64,000 nucleotides of DNA from Cymodocea nodosa (taxonomy: Eukaryota; Streptophyta; Magnoliopsida; Alismatales; Cymodoceaceae): NCBI GenBank assembly GCA_036874045.1, contig CM072345.1, forward strand, positions 9,968,501 through 10,032,500. The letters are read 5' to 3'. Positions within the stretch are counted from its first letter, which is position 1. Each line of letters opens with the position of its first letter. Under the pieces are notes generated by a model. The model saw nothing but the letters and a program-made list of their open reading frames with translations. It searched no databases and was not told where the DNA came from. Positions 11,601 through 22,450 of this stretch are shown here, piece by piece. A program made the translations under genes and the position numbers.

Positions 11601-14141
11601 GGAATGGACACATTTTAAGAAACATTTCCTTATAATGAATGTGTTTCTTGTCTTTGGAAATTGTTTATTATTTTTGTTCCTAAACAAAATGACAGTTCGG
11701 CAGATACAACATTACAACTAAAATGATTTATTCCTACACTTGTTGCATCCTACATTGTGTTTCTGAAGCAATTGCACATGCAAATCTGGGTGATTATTGG
11801 AGGTTTTAAACGTGAACTGACATTCACATGTTTCTTCTGATTCTGGATCAATTTTGGGACTTATTTGCACCAATATTGACTCATGGTGGTCTTGCTTCGT
11901 ACCAGTAAGCAGTTGATGGGCCTAGGCCCACAAACATCTACTCTTCTCTCCATTCTTTTTTAGAGTTCTCTAAGTTTCCTCTCTTCTTTAGAAATTTTTA
12001 TATTCTCTTCAAGTCTATAGAAACTTCCCACATTCTTGCTGTTTCTCAAGACATTCAACTCACTTTCAAAAGTTCTCATCTATTACGGCACACACACATA
12101 TAATTAATACACATATGATACATCTTCACTCACACAAAAACCACGAAAAACTGCCTACAAAACCACCATAATAAAACCATTGGCTTATAGTACATAATTA
12201 ATAACATAGCATGGAAAGACAGAATGGTCAAGCTCAATTTTCACTCTTAGATAATGTCCTTTAAATAATGAACATTTATGTCAATACTTCACCATAATTA
12301 TAATAGTGAATATTTAATGAACTAAAAGCGCCACCTTAATAAAAGCAATTTTCTAAATATTAAACGGAATTTTTTTTGTATTATTTTTTTATTATTTAAT
12401 ACCATTAAAGACAGTCTTGTAATTCAAATCAATAATACTAAAATTTTTAATATTACTAATAGTGATGTTATATATAATGTTATACACATAAAATGAGTAA
12501 TTCAAACAATTCATGAGAAGTTACTGTTATACACATAAATCTATTTAGTACTATTTTCAATCAATTCATGAGAAGTTGTTTTCACGGTAAAGAAAAAATC
12601 ATCTTATATAGTGAAATCTCTTTTAATAATGAAAAGTATTTCCATGCAAAGTAAATATATAAAATGATTGTAGCTTCCTTCTTTAGCACAAAAGAAAATG
12701 TAACAATTTTTTTAACCAAAATTATTCTATTACGTAAAATATAAGAATGCATTAAAGTGCCATTTTCAATCAATTCATGAGAAGTTGTTTTCACGGAAAA
12801 GAAAAAATCATCTTATATAATGAAATTTATTTTAATAATGAAAAGTATCGCCATACAAAGTAAAATATATGAAATGATTGTAGCTTCCTTCTTTAGTACA
12901 ACAGAAAATGCAACAAATTTTTTAACCAAAATTATTATATTATGTAAAATATAAGAATGTATTAAAATTTGTAATATGCAACAAGAAAATTAATACTAAC
13001 TCAACAATTACAATATAGATTTTCGCATTTTAGAATTAATTTGGATTTAAGGAAATAATCATTTGTTATAGATTATATATGATTTTTAATCATAAATTTA
13101 CCATCTGTTTAAAGTTTCCCAAAACAATGATTTAGACTTTAAATAGAATGTGAACAACACCTCACTTGCCATAATAAAAATCACTGAAAAAGTAAACATG
13201 CAAAACCACTATACATTCATTAGTGGTTTTGCTTAAAATTAATAGTGACCTTTAGATTTGTATCCAAAGTTTGACATGAAACTTCTCTCGAAATAGTGGT
13301 TTTGAGGGAAGATGCATCATAACTTTATGTGTGTGTGTAACAGCACTTCAAAAAAAAAAAAAAATCATTGTATAGATTGTGCCTGGCTACATCTGATTAA
13401 ACCAAGACCTCATGATTTTCAATCTGCACACACCAAGCAGATCTAGGATTTCTAAGCAATTGTTTGAAAACTCGATTCTGTCACTCATGAGCAATCCAGA
13501 AGGGTTCATATTCCACTGCAAACCCAACAACAACCTGAATGGCTGAATCATAATCGACCAGCACAACCAGATCTCGGAATTTGTCCTTACCAAACAATTC
13601 GTATTTTTCTCTTTTCAAACAATTTAAAGACCTAAACCATTTATTAATGCTTCACGATCCTTTCGATTTCTAAACGTCCACTCCTCCAAACTTTTTGCCT
13701 TTATATAAAAAACTTCACTCCCTCAATTTGAAAGGAAAGAAAGAAAGAATAATAAAAGCAACAATGGCAAAACAAAATACCAAATTCCACGTTTCAGAAA
13801 AAGCACGCACGCCAAATTGAAATAGGGAAGGCATCAAGAGCAGTGAGCGCTACACGTACCCTTGGGCGGGAGTGGATCTGATACCACTGCCTCTTCTGGT
13901 TAGCCATCAACTCGAAGTTCACAGTCGTCTTATTCACGTGCTCACTGCTTCCGCTCGCCCCCCATCTCCACGCTCGCTGCATCTGCCGCCTCCACCTCTG
14001 GAAGGTGCCGGACTTCTGGTGCCGAACTGTCGAGACGGGAGAGCAGGAAGAAGAAGAAGAAGAAGAAGAAGAACTCCGACGCGACCTCTCCTCCTTCGCC
14101 GTCGCCACCTCGTTTGGAACTCCTCTTTCTCTTCCTTCCAT
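2640..14141 (-). CDS. DENN (AEX-3) domain protein, 5' twelve coding exons; 3' end outside the window
   Basis: Spliced minus-strand gene. Coding exons in transcript order: 14141-13860, 10939-10766, 10586-10503, 9153-9094, 5880-5836, 4813-4614, 4452-3964, 3697-3565, 3471-3280, 3202-3113, 2889-2827, 2714-2640. They total 1887 nt (629 codons) with every phase compatible. The exons match plant DENN/AEX-3 proteins as I know them: a basic N-terminus (FQRWRRQMQRAWRW), MANQKRQWYQ, EPTSLFEHF, ILFKYPPGKK, LYGVCLHVQEIVQR, RFLVSAPRCYCILTRVPFFE (uDENN, about residues 100-281), then QIVCSYHSLPLP, YRRP, EEALALSIWTTATICRVLSL and LEKQVVIVCPNL (cDENN, from about residue 490). DENN proteins are generally Rab exchange factors acting at membranes. 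I chose the ATG at 14141 because the encoded protein start resembles the family and longer upstream reading is hydrophobic and unlike it. The last donor (CCA/GTAAGC at 2640) has no partner exon down to position 1, so the rest of cDENN and dDENN lie outside. The intron after exon 4 uses a GC donor. Exon assignment is by eye. Confidence 0.9.
3595..3672 (-). repeat. In-frame 39-bp tandem duplication inside DENN exon 8
   Basis: Two adjacent 39-bp copies (3595-3633 and 3634-3672) differ at one base (CAT/CGT on the plus strand). In the protein this gives two 13-residue units, GDDEPNTKYKEIA and GDDEPNMKYKEIA, in the acidic linker between uDENN and cDENN. The unit length keeps the frame. Confidence 0.95.
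6230..6880 (-). mobile_element. RTE-type LINE fragment (reverse transcriptase C-terminus), left part
   Basis: On the minus strand the conceptual translation gives RKDLNLCSLTENLIINRNRW and KKRFM, which matches the C-terminal tail of plant RTE-clade LINE polyproteins. Stops and frameshifts are frequent. The fragment sits in the DENN intron between exons 4 and 5 and is interrupted at 6881 by a small LTR element. It appears to resume at 8229. Confidence 0.6.
6881..7019 (-). repeat. 3' LTR of the TRIM-like element
   Basis: A 139-bp terminal repeat. On the minus strand it starts TGTTAGAGTGTTAGG and ends TTTTCACA. It pairs with 8082-8228. Confidence 0.7.
8082..8228 (-). repeat. 5' LTR of the TRIM-like element
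   Basis: A 147-bp terminal repeat. On the minus strand it starts TGTTAAAATATTAGG and ends TTTTTACA, followed by the primer-binding-site relic. Confidence 0.7.
8229..8480 (-). mobile_element. RTE LINE fragment, continuation beyond the TRIM
   Basis: Sequence right of the TRIM looks like the continuation of the antisense LINE at 6230-6880, with stretches resembling the antisense of RTE reverse transcriptase. It is strongly decayed and its outer boundary is uncertain. Confidence 0.35.
9890..10150 (-). mobile_element. RTE LINE tail fragment in DENN intron 3
   Basis: The minus-strand translation includes KNIWTETVKKDLKLYDFTVY, which resembles the RTE C-terminal motif (WxExVKKDL). It is short, decayed and lies between DENN exons 3 and 4. 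Confidence 0.5.
11151..11600. repeat. Diverged tandem duplication, period about 261 bp
   Basis: Copies start at 11151 and 11412 with TGTAATATAAACAAA. They share long blocks such as GTACA/GTACG, TTGCCTAACCTCTGAAAG and ACAGTCTTCCTTCTCC with scattered substitutions. The repeat sits in DENN intron 1. Function unknown. Confidence 0.75.
12553..12972. repeat. Tandem duplication, period 209 bp
   Basis: Copy 1 is 12553-12761 and copy 2 is 12762 to about 12972. Both begin ATTTTCAATCAATTCATGAG and stay closely similar throughout. A partial third relic (TTCATGAGAAGTTACTG) lies just before copy 1. It sits in DENN intron 1. Confidence 0.85.
13860..14141 (-). CDS. DENN gene exon 1 (N-terminus, with Ser run)
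   Basis: Encodes residues 1-94. A (GAA)9 run on the plus strand (14047-14073) is read here as a serine stretch of about ten residues and is likely length-variable. After it come a basic, tryptophan-rich segment and MANQKRQWYQIHSRP. It ends at the donor AGG/GTACGT. The next exon starts 2.9 kb away at 10939 with DHKQQEPTSLFEHF, in phase. Confidence 0.85.
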
Positions 14142-14360
14142 CCAGTCCTCACGGAATTGGACCACCAAAATCACCAGCGACACGGGATCTGTAAACAAAG
14201 AGAACAACAAGCGGAGAAAAGAGAGAAAATTCGTTAAAAAGGGAGTTTCGGTGGCGAAATCCCCGTTAAATCGAACTGTTCCTTCGTTCAAAGAAGAAGA
14301 CAGCCAACGAATTCCCAGAATCCAGATTTCAGAATCATTCAAATTACAGTAAATTGATGA
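14142..14360 (-). promoter_or_regulatory. Probable 5' leader of the DENN gene
   Basis: This stretch lies just upstream of the chosen start codon. The same frame stays open upstream to 14342 but encodes a hydrophobic stretch not typical of the family, so I treat it as leader. No TATA box or transcription start could be fixed by eye. A (GAA)/(GGA)-rich stretch at about 14424-14455 lies further upstream. Confidence 0.4.
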
Positions 14361-15730
14361 CAGACATGTAGATGCTGCAGATTGTCAACAAATTGACAAT
14401 TCCAGTCCTCCACCGCAGCAAACGAGGAGGAAGAAGGAGGAGAAGAAGAAGAGTTGTTGGTGGTGGATGTGGCGGTCAGTGGCGTTGCCATGTGGTGTGT
14501 GGCGTGTGGCGTGGAAGTGGGATTCTATTGGGAAGTGGACTCCGACTTTTCCTTCTCTTCCCCTCGTTCCTCCTTTAGCGTTCAGTTACGTACTTCGTAC
14601 GTCGACGGCGAACGACGAGGGAGGGGGGGGGGGGGGGGGGGGGGAGAACGGTTGGTTCCGTTCAAACTCGGCACAAAAGAAGCGAGTAAGGTTTTTCCTC
14701 GAGAAATAAGATGAAATTTAATTTCTTATTATCTAATTCGAAACTTACACCTCACAAAAATAATTTATTTACAGTTAAGTCGGATTCTCTCGTCTCCAAT
14801 TTTAGATTTCACCCAAAACTTAGAATTTTAATTCTTTTAACCTACAAGTCCCCTCGCGTCAGATATTGTCGCCGTTCCAATTTAGAATTTAAAACTAAAA
14901 ATTATCAATATTATTACTATTACTCAATTAAATTGTTATTTGTTAATTATCATCATACGTATACAATTTATTAATTATAAAAATAAGATCTTAGATTTAA
15001 TTTTAAGTAAAAATACAATTACCATAAAAAAAAATAGTAGCGTACCATTGCAAACCACGCCTTCTCTCGCCAAACTCCTTTAACAATTATTATTTGGCTA
15101 GTCATGATGATAATTCGATGATTCCAATAATTCCCTAAGGATTTATTTTTTTACTTTCTTCCCTCAAAAAATTTAATGATCGGTACCGTATCATCAAAAA
15201 ATTTCGTCATTAAAAAATTCAGGAATTTGATGTCCGTTTCGTGATTTTAACTCGTAAACTAAGGTGAGTTAGTTATCGGAGTAAAACGAAGATTTTTCTT
15301 TTAACGACATGCAACCAAATATAAATGTTGAAATTAAATATAAATCGTTACTTAATTTTTTGTATTATACAAGCAAAAATCCTTTTGAAAATATTAATGA
15401 TATTTTTTATTTGGATTTAAATTTACTGCAGTTTATCAACGTTAACGAACGATGACTTCTCGCTTTCTTATCGTCCATAAATGGAAGAGTTTTTGTCTGA
15501 TTTATGGATTCCAACGAATGAAATGCGGTTTTGCGCGATAACACGTCAATGGCAAATCTAAACCAAATGGGAAAAAGAATATCACAGAATCCATAAATTT
15601 CTGGGTCACGAAAGCTCGTGGAGGCCGACATGGCAAGCAAATTGCACTGCACGTTTTTCTCAAAAAAAAAAACGTCGTCCACCCAGACCAACTTGTCTTG
15701 TTAAAAATAAATAAAAAATCACAGAGATGA
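14361..15730. other. Intergenic DNA; no gene recognised
   Basis: Upstream of the DENN gene. Contains GGA/GAA-rich DNA near 14424-14455, a 22-base G run at 14623-14644, then AT-rich sequence. Reading frames at 14372-14714 come from low-complexity G-rich DNA, and the frame at 15407-15691 matches nothing I know. Confidence 0.5.
14623..14644. repeat. Homopolymer G run (22 nt)
   Basis: An uninterrupted run of 22 G flanked by GAGGGA on the left and AGAACGG on the right. It is one of four such runs in the window. Confidence 0.95.
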
Positions 15731-16430
15731 TGTTTGTTTACTTGAAAAATTTTGAAAAGAAAATAATGAGATATTATAAAAAAAAAAAGTAAAGAAATTT
15801 AATAAAAAATAATGAAAAATTAGTAGAAAATTAAGATATTTGTGTATAAAATAGAAAATGATGAAATTTAAAATACGTATATTTGTACATAGATCAAAAA
15901 ATCATAAAATGTAAAATATATACGTTTATTTATAAAATAAAAAATATTGAAATTAATAAATTAAATATTTTTTATATTTATATGTAAAATAGAAAATAAC
16001 AAAATTTGTCATAAATAATATAAGATAAAGTCATTTGTGATAATAATTACAATATAAAATATATTTCACATATTTTTATTATTCTACATATCTCTCATAA
16101 TATTAATTTTCATTTACTAAAGACATAAATAATTTCTATATTAAAATTACATATTGTTAATATATTTTTTGATAATTTATATTTTCTTTTCCTTCATTTT
16201 TCATCAATTTTAGAAATCAAAAAGTTAAAATAAAAAAAATCTTATATACTAAAAGAAAACGATAGAATACTTCAAAAACTCATTTTGTATACAAACACCT
16301 TAGAAAATGATATAAAACGATAGAATACTTCGAAAACTCATTTTGTATACAAACACCTAGAAAATGATAGAAAAGTTTTTGTCATTTTCATTTCTGATGT
16401 TTTCTGTCATTTTCTAAGTACACAAATGTA
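15731..16430. mobile_element. AT-rich MITE-like repeat, copy 1
   Basis: About 700 bp and very AT-rich. It matches 33381-33965 in the same orientation over most of its length (for example ATAAATTAAATATTTTTT and AACAAAATTT blocks). The ends form an imperfect inverted repeat: GTTTGTTTACTTGAAAA at the left, and the right end read in reverse gives ATTTGTGTACTTAGAAAA. No coding capacity. It contains an internal 57-bp tandem duplication (16257-16370). Superfamily not determined. Confidence 0.6.
16257..16370. repeat. 57-bp tandem duplication near the MITE right end
   Basis: Two nearly identical copies starting at 16257 and 16314 (AAAACGATAGAATACTTC, then a shared CATTTTGTATACAAACACC block). Confidence 0.9.
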
Positions 16431-16532
16431 GTCTAATAGCAATGATTGGAAGAGTATGGTAGTAGTTCAAGAATTTTTATTTGTCTAAAAACATGAAATA
16501 TCATAATATTATATAGAGAATGCACACAATAT

Positions 16533-16536
<4 letters not shown>

Positions 16537-16583
<47 letters not shown>
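16537..16583. repeat. Compound microsatellite (TC)n(TA)n
   Basis: (TC)13 at 16537-16562 followed directly by (TA)n to about 16583. Confidence 0.95.
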
Positions 16584-18526
16584 TAAAATCAAGGTTAATT
16601 GATACAAAGAGACCCACCACTCACCGCTGGGTACAATACGAAATCAAGGTTAATTCTTTGAACGAAACTAAAAGGGAGATATGGAGGTATTTGATTTCAA
16701 ATTTTAACAAATAATTAAATTAATATATTTTAAAAGAGATTTAGCAGAAAAGCAAGATTGATATGTGACGCTCCAAACAATACGTACGAGACTTTGGGAG
16801 GAGGCCTCCAATTGATGCATGAGTGTGGTCGATTGAGATAAAGTTCTGGATAGAAGTATGGAGAGCATGTTGCAAATCCAATATATTTGGACTTTTTTCT
16901 TAAATTTCCATTGTTTTTATTCATTTTCACAGTCTGAAGAGTTTGGAACCGTTTCTTCCAAGACATTTTTGATAAAATTGAAACGACGCAGAAAAGAGTT
17001 TAAAGCCACCATTTTGCTGTTATGTGAGGAATAAAGATCTTCATTAACTTTATCTAAGATAGTATTTTCCTTCATGCAAAAGCCTGTGCAGATTGGTGGC
17101 ACCATGAGATTTATTCGAATTTCTTGCTTAGATGCTGAGAGCAAAAGCTGCTGCTGAGGGATCTGCACCAAGAGAGTTTTCAGGAATTAGATTTTCATCT
17201 GTCTTTTTTACTTTGAATGGTTTCTTGTGATTCCACTGATCATTGCCAAGGTCCTCTTGCAACGTTGGTTCTGCTTCATTTTATTTTTCTCAAATTAGCT
17301 TCTCTTTCTGCAAGATTCACTTCCAAAAGAAAATTTCTACTGCAATATTTATATGTCAAGATCATACACCCTTTGCATCGTCCCATGGGATATATATCGC
17401 ATGTTTGGTGCTGTTATGAAAGGTCTGTGTTTTCATCATATAATATTTTCACCGGATGATTCAAGCAAGCAATCAAACCCCACTCGGATCGATCCTGCCT
17501 TGGTATTTCCAAAGTGGCAGGATCATACCCAACAGGACCAGTGGCACTCTCCTCAGGATGATCGGCTTGATTATTTCCAGCATCAATGTGAGAGCCCCAT
17601 TGTTGAGGTCTCAGGCAATTTGCATATTTTCGAATACTGCACTTCCACCCAGAGATCAAAAATCTAACCAAAAAAATTTTAGATCCAACGCAATTTGAAT
17701 ACAATTTTTTGATTTTATTCCAACAAGTCCAGGCAATAGCACAAACCAAGACAAAACACTCTCATTTCTTAACCTTAAACTTACACTTCCTGCCAAGCGA
17801 GAAAACATCCTACAAATTCGTGTTAATCAAGTGAAGGAATTCATCATTCAGCAAAAAATTAAGTCCATGTACAAGAGGATAAAAGACTATGAATTTGTTT
17901 TGATAATTTTTCTTCGACCATGATCTTGTTGTTAAAGAAAATACTCAAGTTCAGATTTCTAATACTTGTGGAAAGTGACCAGATATGTCATGACATTTCT
18001 TCGATCATTAATATGGTAATATGTCTCTGGTGGTTGAAAATTAATATTTTAAATAATCTATTCCACTTGAAAGAGAGGAGAATAGAGAAGGGATGGATTA
18101 GACCAACATTTGATCTAAAAATTCTATATTTACCTAGTTAAATTTGACAAATAATTATTAAAGAATAAAAGTAGAAAATGAAAGGAGAAAATGAAAAGAG
18201 AAAATAGAAAAAAAAGAGAATGAAGATGAAGAAGAACATAAGAGAGGGGGGGGGGGGGGGGGGGGAAAGGACAAGGATGAAAAGGTGAAAAAAAGAATTT
18301 GACATTTATATGAAATACTTCATCATCTCATGTTCATTTTTTCTTAATTTATAACAAGCATACCATAAAAACAAGTCATGTAATTTATAACAAACATGCC
18401 ATGAAATATTTTTGTCGTTTCTTTTTCAATTGAATCTCACTAATAACTTCAACATCTATATCAAATATCAAATTTGTTGTCAAAAATAAGACTGATATGT
18501 CATATCCAAAGATTATGTTTTTAAGA
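16584..18526. other. Intergenic DNA; no gene recognised
   Basis: Less AT-rich between about 17000 and 17700, with overlapping frames on both strands (for example minus 17414-17749, plus 17353-17667) that I could not match to a family and that lack codon or splice support. Includes a 20-base G run at 18246-18265 in purine-rich DNA. Confidence 0.45.
18246..18265. repeat. Homopolymer G run (20 nt)
   Basis: An uninterrupted run of 20 G in purine-rich DNA, flanked by AAGAGA and AAAGGACAAGG. Confidence 0.95.
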
Positions 18527-18829
18527 TTGATCACGGAGGAAGTGTAAATCTATCTCGAAGTGCTTCGACTGAGAGTGTAGAATAGGATTGTCGGCAAGAT
18601 ATATAGAGTTGAGGTTATCACACCATAAGATAGTTGTACTGTAAGATATATGGAGTTCATGAAATAAGGACTGCAGCCATAATATCTCACAAGCTGCAAG
18701 TGTCAAGGCACGCGATTGTGCTTCAATGCTCGATCTAGAAACTGCACGTTGTTTACGAGAACTCCAAGAGATAGGATTTCCTCCAAAAAATACACAATAT
18801 CCAGATTGAGATCGTCGGTCATCAAGATC

Positions 18830-18863
<34 letters not shown>

Positions 18864-19880
18864 CGGCGTCACTGAAGACCTGCAATTGAGGTGAGCTTGT
18901 CCTTCGATGGCATAAGCCATGACGCACTGTTTTCTTTAGATATCTGACAATACGCTTCACTGCCTTGAGGTGTTCAATAGTGAGAGATCCTAGAAACTAA
19001 CATACCTTATTAACGGAATAGGATATATCGGGTCTTGTAATATTCAAGTATTGCAGTGCTCCAACTAGGCTGCGGTATGTAGTGAGATTTTTCATTTTCT
19101 CCCCATCAGTTTTGGTGAGCTTGGTAGTTGCCGCCATAGGAGTTTTAACCCCGTCAGGTTTGAATTTCTTCAACAGATCTACTAAGTATTTGGATTGGGA
19201 GAGATGCAGAACATCTTTGGTCCGTCGAACTTCTACTCCAAGGAAGTAATAGAGATCACCAAGATCCTTCAAGGCAAATGATTTTGCTAAGGAATCTATT
19301 GTATCTTGGACAGTATGAAGGGATGAACCAGTCACGATAACGTCATCGACGTAAATTAAAACATTAAGTGACAAAGTTGTTATAATGTTTGATGAATAAG
19401 GAAGCATCACATTTGGATTCTTGAAAACCAATAGTGTACAGGAAACCTTTGAGACGATGGAACCAAGCTCTAGGGGCTTGTTTGAGCCCATAGAGTGATT
19501 TCTGAAGTTTGCAGACATGTCTAGGGAATTGTTGATTAAGAAATCTTGGAGGTTTGATTCATATAGATATCTTCAGTCAAGTTCGTATGAAGAAAAGCAT
19601 TGGATACATCTATTTGATGCATAGTCCAACCATTATTGAAAGCATGGCTGAAGGGCACTCTAATGGTGACCGATTTGATAACTAGGCTAAAAGTTTTTCT
19701 ATAGTCTACCTCATACTTTACTTTTGGGAGAAACCTTGCCTTAATCGCTCCACTGACCTATCTGATTTTTCTTTAACTTTGTATATCCATTTACTCCCAA
19801 TGATATTGGTGTGAGGCGGTTAAGGAACTAAACACCATGTGGAGTTCTTTGTTAAGGCATCATACTCTTCTTGCATAACT
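18527..19880 (-). pseudogene. copia reverse transcriptase and RNase H (broken)
   Basis: RT blocks: NTSWIYK-like start near 19790, [15 protein letters not shown] near 19460, the YVDD catalytic motif (LIYVDDVIVTGSS, near 19350), LGVEVRRTKDVLHLSQSKY, and TRPDISYSVNKVC. RNase H blocks: VFSDADW, then GNPISWSSRKQRAVSRSSIE. Several stops interrupt the first half. A 30-nt homopolymer (18831-18860) lies between DADW and DDRRS and shifts the frame. Sequence is lost after about HFLRDQS. Confidence 0.9.
18831..18860. repeat. Homopolymer C run (30 nt) inside the copia RNase H frame
   Basis: Uninterrupted C on the plus strand (G in the coding sense). The coding frame on one side (VFSDADW) and on the other (DLDDRRSQSGYCVFFGGNP) are both clear but lie in different frames. 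Confidence 0.95.
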
Positions 19881-20333
19881 TGCTTTCACTTAGGGTCTCT
19901 AAGAGCTTGAGTAACAGTACTAGGTGTATCGTGAGAACCTTCTACGGTAAGAGCGTATTTGGGATTGGGTTTGTAGATCCCTCTTGATGCTCGAGTAATT
20001 GGGCAACAGTCTTGTGTATTAGATTCAACTACAGGAGGAGTATGTTCTCTAGATGAAAAACCATCGTTGCTTTCTTGTTCTATGGAGGAATTAGAGTTAT
20101 CTAGTGTCCTAGGAACAACACTATGATTATCCAATGATACATCTGTTGGAGTTCCTGTGGGAATATTGCATGGTAAAATGATTAGTATTGAGTTGGGATT
20201 ATATTCCTTATTCGGTGCTGATATGGCATTGGGGTTGTGCAATTGATTATTCAGAGAAAAATCTACTTCATTGAAGATAACATTACGAGAGATGTAGATT
20301 CTTTCATGTTCTGGGGAATAGCATAGATACCCT

Positions 20334-21200
20334 TTACGATGTGTTGCATATCCAAGAAAGATACAAGGTGTGGTGCAAAAAATTAAACTTATTTGTGAGA
20401 TATGGTCGTAGATTTGGGTAGCATCTACACTCAAATACTCTTAGAAAGCCATAATCTGGTTTTGATCTGAAAAGAGCTTTGAGAGGACTGTTATTCTGAG
20501 ATTGGGAGGTTGGTAATCGATTAATTAAATATACTACCGTCTGAAAAGCTTCAGGCCAGAATTCCTTTGTTAGGTGGGCATGTGCTAATAGAGATAATCC
20601 CGTATCAACAATATGCCTGTGTTTTTGCTCGGCTATCCCATTTTGTTCATGGGTATGAGGGCAAGAAAACCGATGTGCAATGTCATTAGATTGAAAAAGA
20701 TTTCTGAAAGCAAGGTATTCACCTCCATTATCACTTTGTAGTATTTTAATCTTTTTCTCCAATCGATTCTCAATCTGTGTTTTAAATGTAATGAAGGTTG
20801 AGAGAGCTTCGAATTTACTGGTTAAAGGATATAACCAAGTGTAACGTGTGCTAGCATCAATAAAGTGAATATAGTAACGAAAACCAGATTTAGAAGTAAT
20901 GGGACTTGGTCCCCAAATATCAATGAGGATTAATGATAATGGCTCACTGTTATTAGAAATACTAGAATGAAAAGGAAATTTATGAAGTTTTCCATAACAG
21001 CAGGCATTGCAAAAATTTAATTGTCTGTCATTTATTGGCAGCTGATTAGTAGCAACTATGGAAAGTGTGTGTTGAGTATGAGGATGGCCCAGACGCATAT
21101 GCCAAGTATTCATAGAAGCTCTTATAGCCAATAATGCTTGTGATCCTGAGTACTGTGAGAGTAGTTGGTAAAGAGATTTGCTAGCTTGGCCTTGTCGCAC
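20334..21200 (-). pseudogene. copia integrase (GAG-pre-integrase and core)
   Basis: Pre-integrase zinc site: WHMRLGHPH and CNACCYGKLHKFPF. Core: LILIDIWGPSPITSKSGFRY, LQSDNGGEY and HEQNGIAEQKHRHI, which hold the D,D,E catalytic acids. The frame breaks near 20430 after YPNLRPYL and continues in another frame with FLGYATHRKGYLCY (19886-20434). Confidence 0.9.
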
Positions 21201-21203
21201 TGT

Positions 21204-21510
21204 TCATTGTGTCTGTTGATCCTTGATGATAAAACCAGTGTTATGAAATTCAATATTTAGTGGGTTGTCCTTGCAAAATCGCAATATAGATAATAGATTT
21301 TTGGTAATGCTAGGTACAACTAAAGTGTCATTTAGTAAAGCTTTACCATTATCAATAGCCATAGTGGAGGTTCCTGTATGAGTAATCAATAGTTGATGTC
21401 CATTACCTACAATAAGAGTATCACTGCCTACATATGGAGTGCTACTAGAAAGATTACCCAAATCATTTGTAACGTGGTGGGTTGCACCCGAATCAAGATA
21501 CCACAAGGTA
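21204..21510 (-). pseudogene. copia aspartic protease region
   Basis: Carries WYLDSGATHHVTND, with the DSG catalytic motif of retrotransposon proteases, and later LVVPSITKNLLSI, typical of copia. A stop codon separates it from integrase. Confidence 0.85.
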
Positions 21511-21589
21511 TGATTGAGAATTGGTTCTCCTTTATTAACAAAATTGACATTTGGTGGAGAGACAGTTGGAGCGAAGGTCTAAGTGTCTA

Positions 21590-22428
21590 ACCGTCTGAAG
21601 CAATTGGTGGTTGTATGACCATTTTTGTTGCATATCTAACATTGTATTCTAGGTCGATTACTACGACTATTTTGTGATTGACGTCGTCCACGATTACCAT
21701 GGTCTCCTCGAGGTACATTACTAGAAGCAAAATGAGCCATGAGCCATGAGCCATGAGCTGAGAATACTTGTTGAGACATACCTCATGATTAAGGAGCATG
21801 CTTTGAACATCTGCCAAAGAGATGATAGAGACTTGAGTAGTGAGGCTGGTGATGAGGGCCTCAGATTCTTGGCCAAGTCCGCCAAGCAAATAAAGAGTGA
21901 CTTCTTCATCAAATAAAGAGGTGTCAGCAACAGTCAAATTATCTGCAAGAGAGGTAACACGAGAAATATAGTCAATCATGGAAAGATTGCCTTTTTGATT
22001 GATTGCAGTCCAAACTTCAACTGCAGAATCTGAGCTTGGGAGCATGATGCATAGAGACGCTCCAGAGTCTTCCAAACTCCATAGGAGGTTTCTTGGGTTG
22101 CAACCTGTGTAAGGACAGAAGGCATCAAGGACGAGAACAACCAGCTAAGGAGGATTTGATCCTGTTTACACCAAACAAGAGTATCAGGATGGATTGTTCC
22201 AACAGAATCGCAGGATTCTGGATGAGTAGGGCATGGAAAAGTGCCACCCACATAACCAAGTAAGTCATGAGCCTTCAGCAAGGCCATGAACGAGGCTCGT
22301 CATATGACATAATTGTTTTTGTCAAACTTGATCGAGAGCGCAAACTGGACATTTAGGAATGAAGGTGAGGAGAGAGCAGAGGTGATAGAACCAAAAGGCC
22401 TTGAGGTGTTGCTTGACGAAACCGACAT
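21590..22428 (-). pseudogene. copia gag (broken)
   Basis: Starts at ATG 22428 with MSVSSSNTSRPFG. Typical gag blocks follow: KFDKNNYVI, then HDLLGYVGGTFPCP, DQILLSWLFSSL, VWKTLERLYAS and MIDYISRVTSLADNL. A TGA replaces the usual Trp after NNYVI, the frame shifts near 22010, and the CCHC zinc knuckle (CxxC then NKNGHTTNC, about 21600-21650) contains an in-frame stop. In live elements Gag packages the RNA in virus-like particles. Confidence 0.85.
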
Positions 22429-22437
22429 CCTACGTAA

Positions 22438-22449
22438 GCTCTGATACCA
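22438..22449 (-). other. tRNA-iMet primer-binding site of the copia element
   Basis: On the minus strand it reads TGGTATCAGAGC, the standard plant copia primer-binding site, ten bases before the gag start codon. Confidence 0.9.
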
Positions 22450-22450
22450 A

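Noticed and set aside
13872..14352. Plus-strand Arg/Glu-rich open frames
   Set aside because: Shadows of DENN exon 1 and its leader, caused by GAA/CTC-rich composition.
17353..17749. Overlapping open frames on both strands, about 100 codons
   Set aside because: No family match, no splice context, and both strands are open. Not enough to call a gene.
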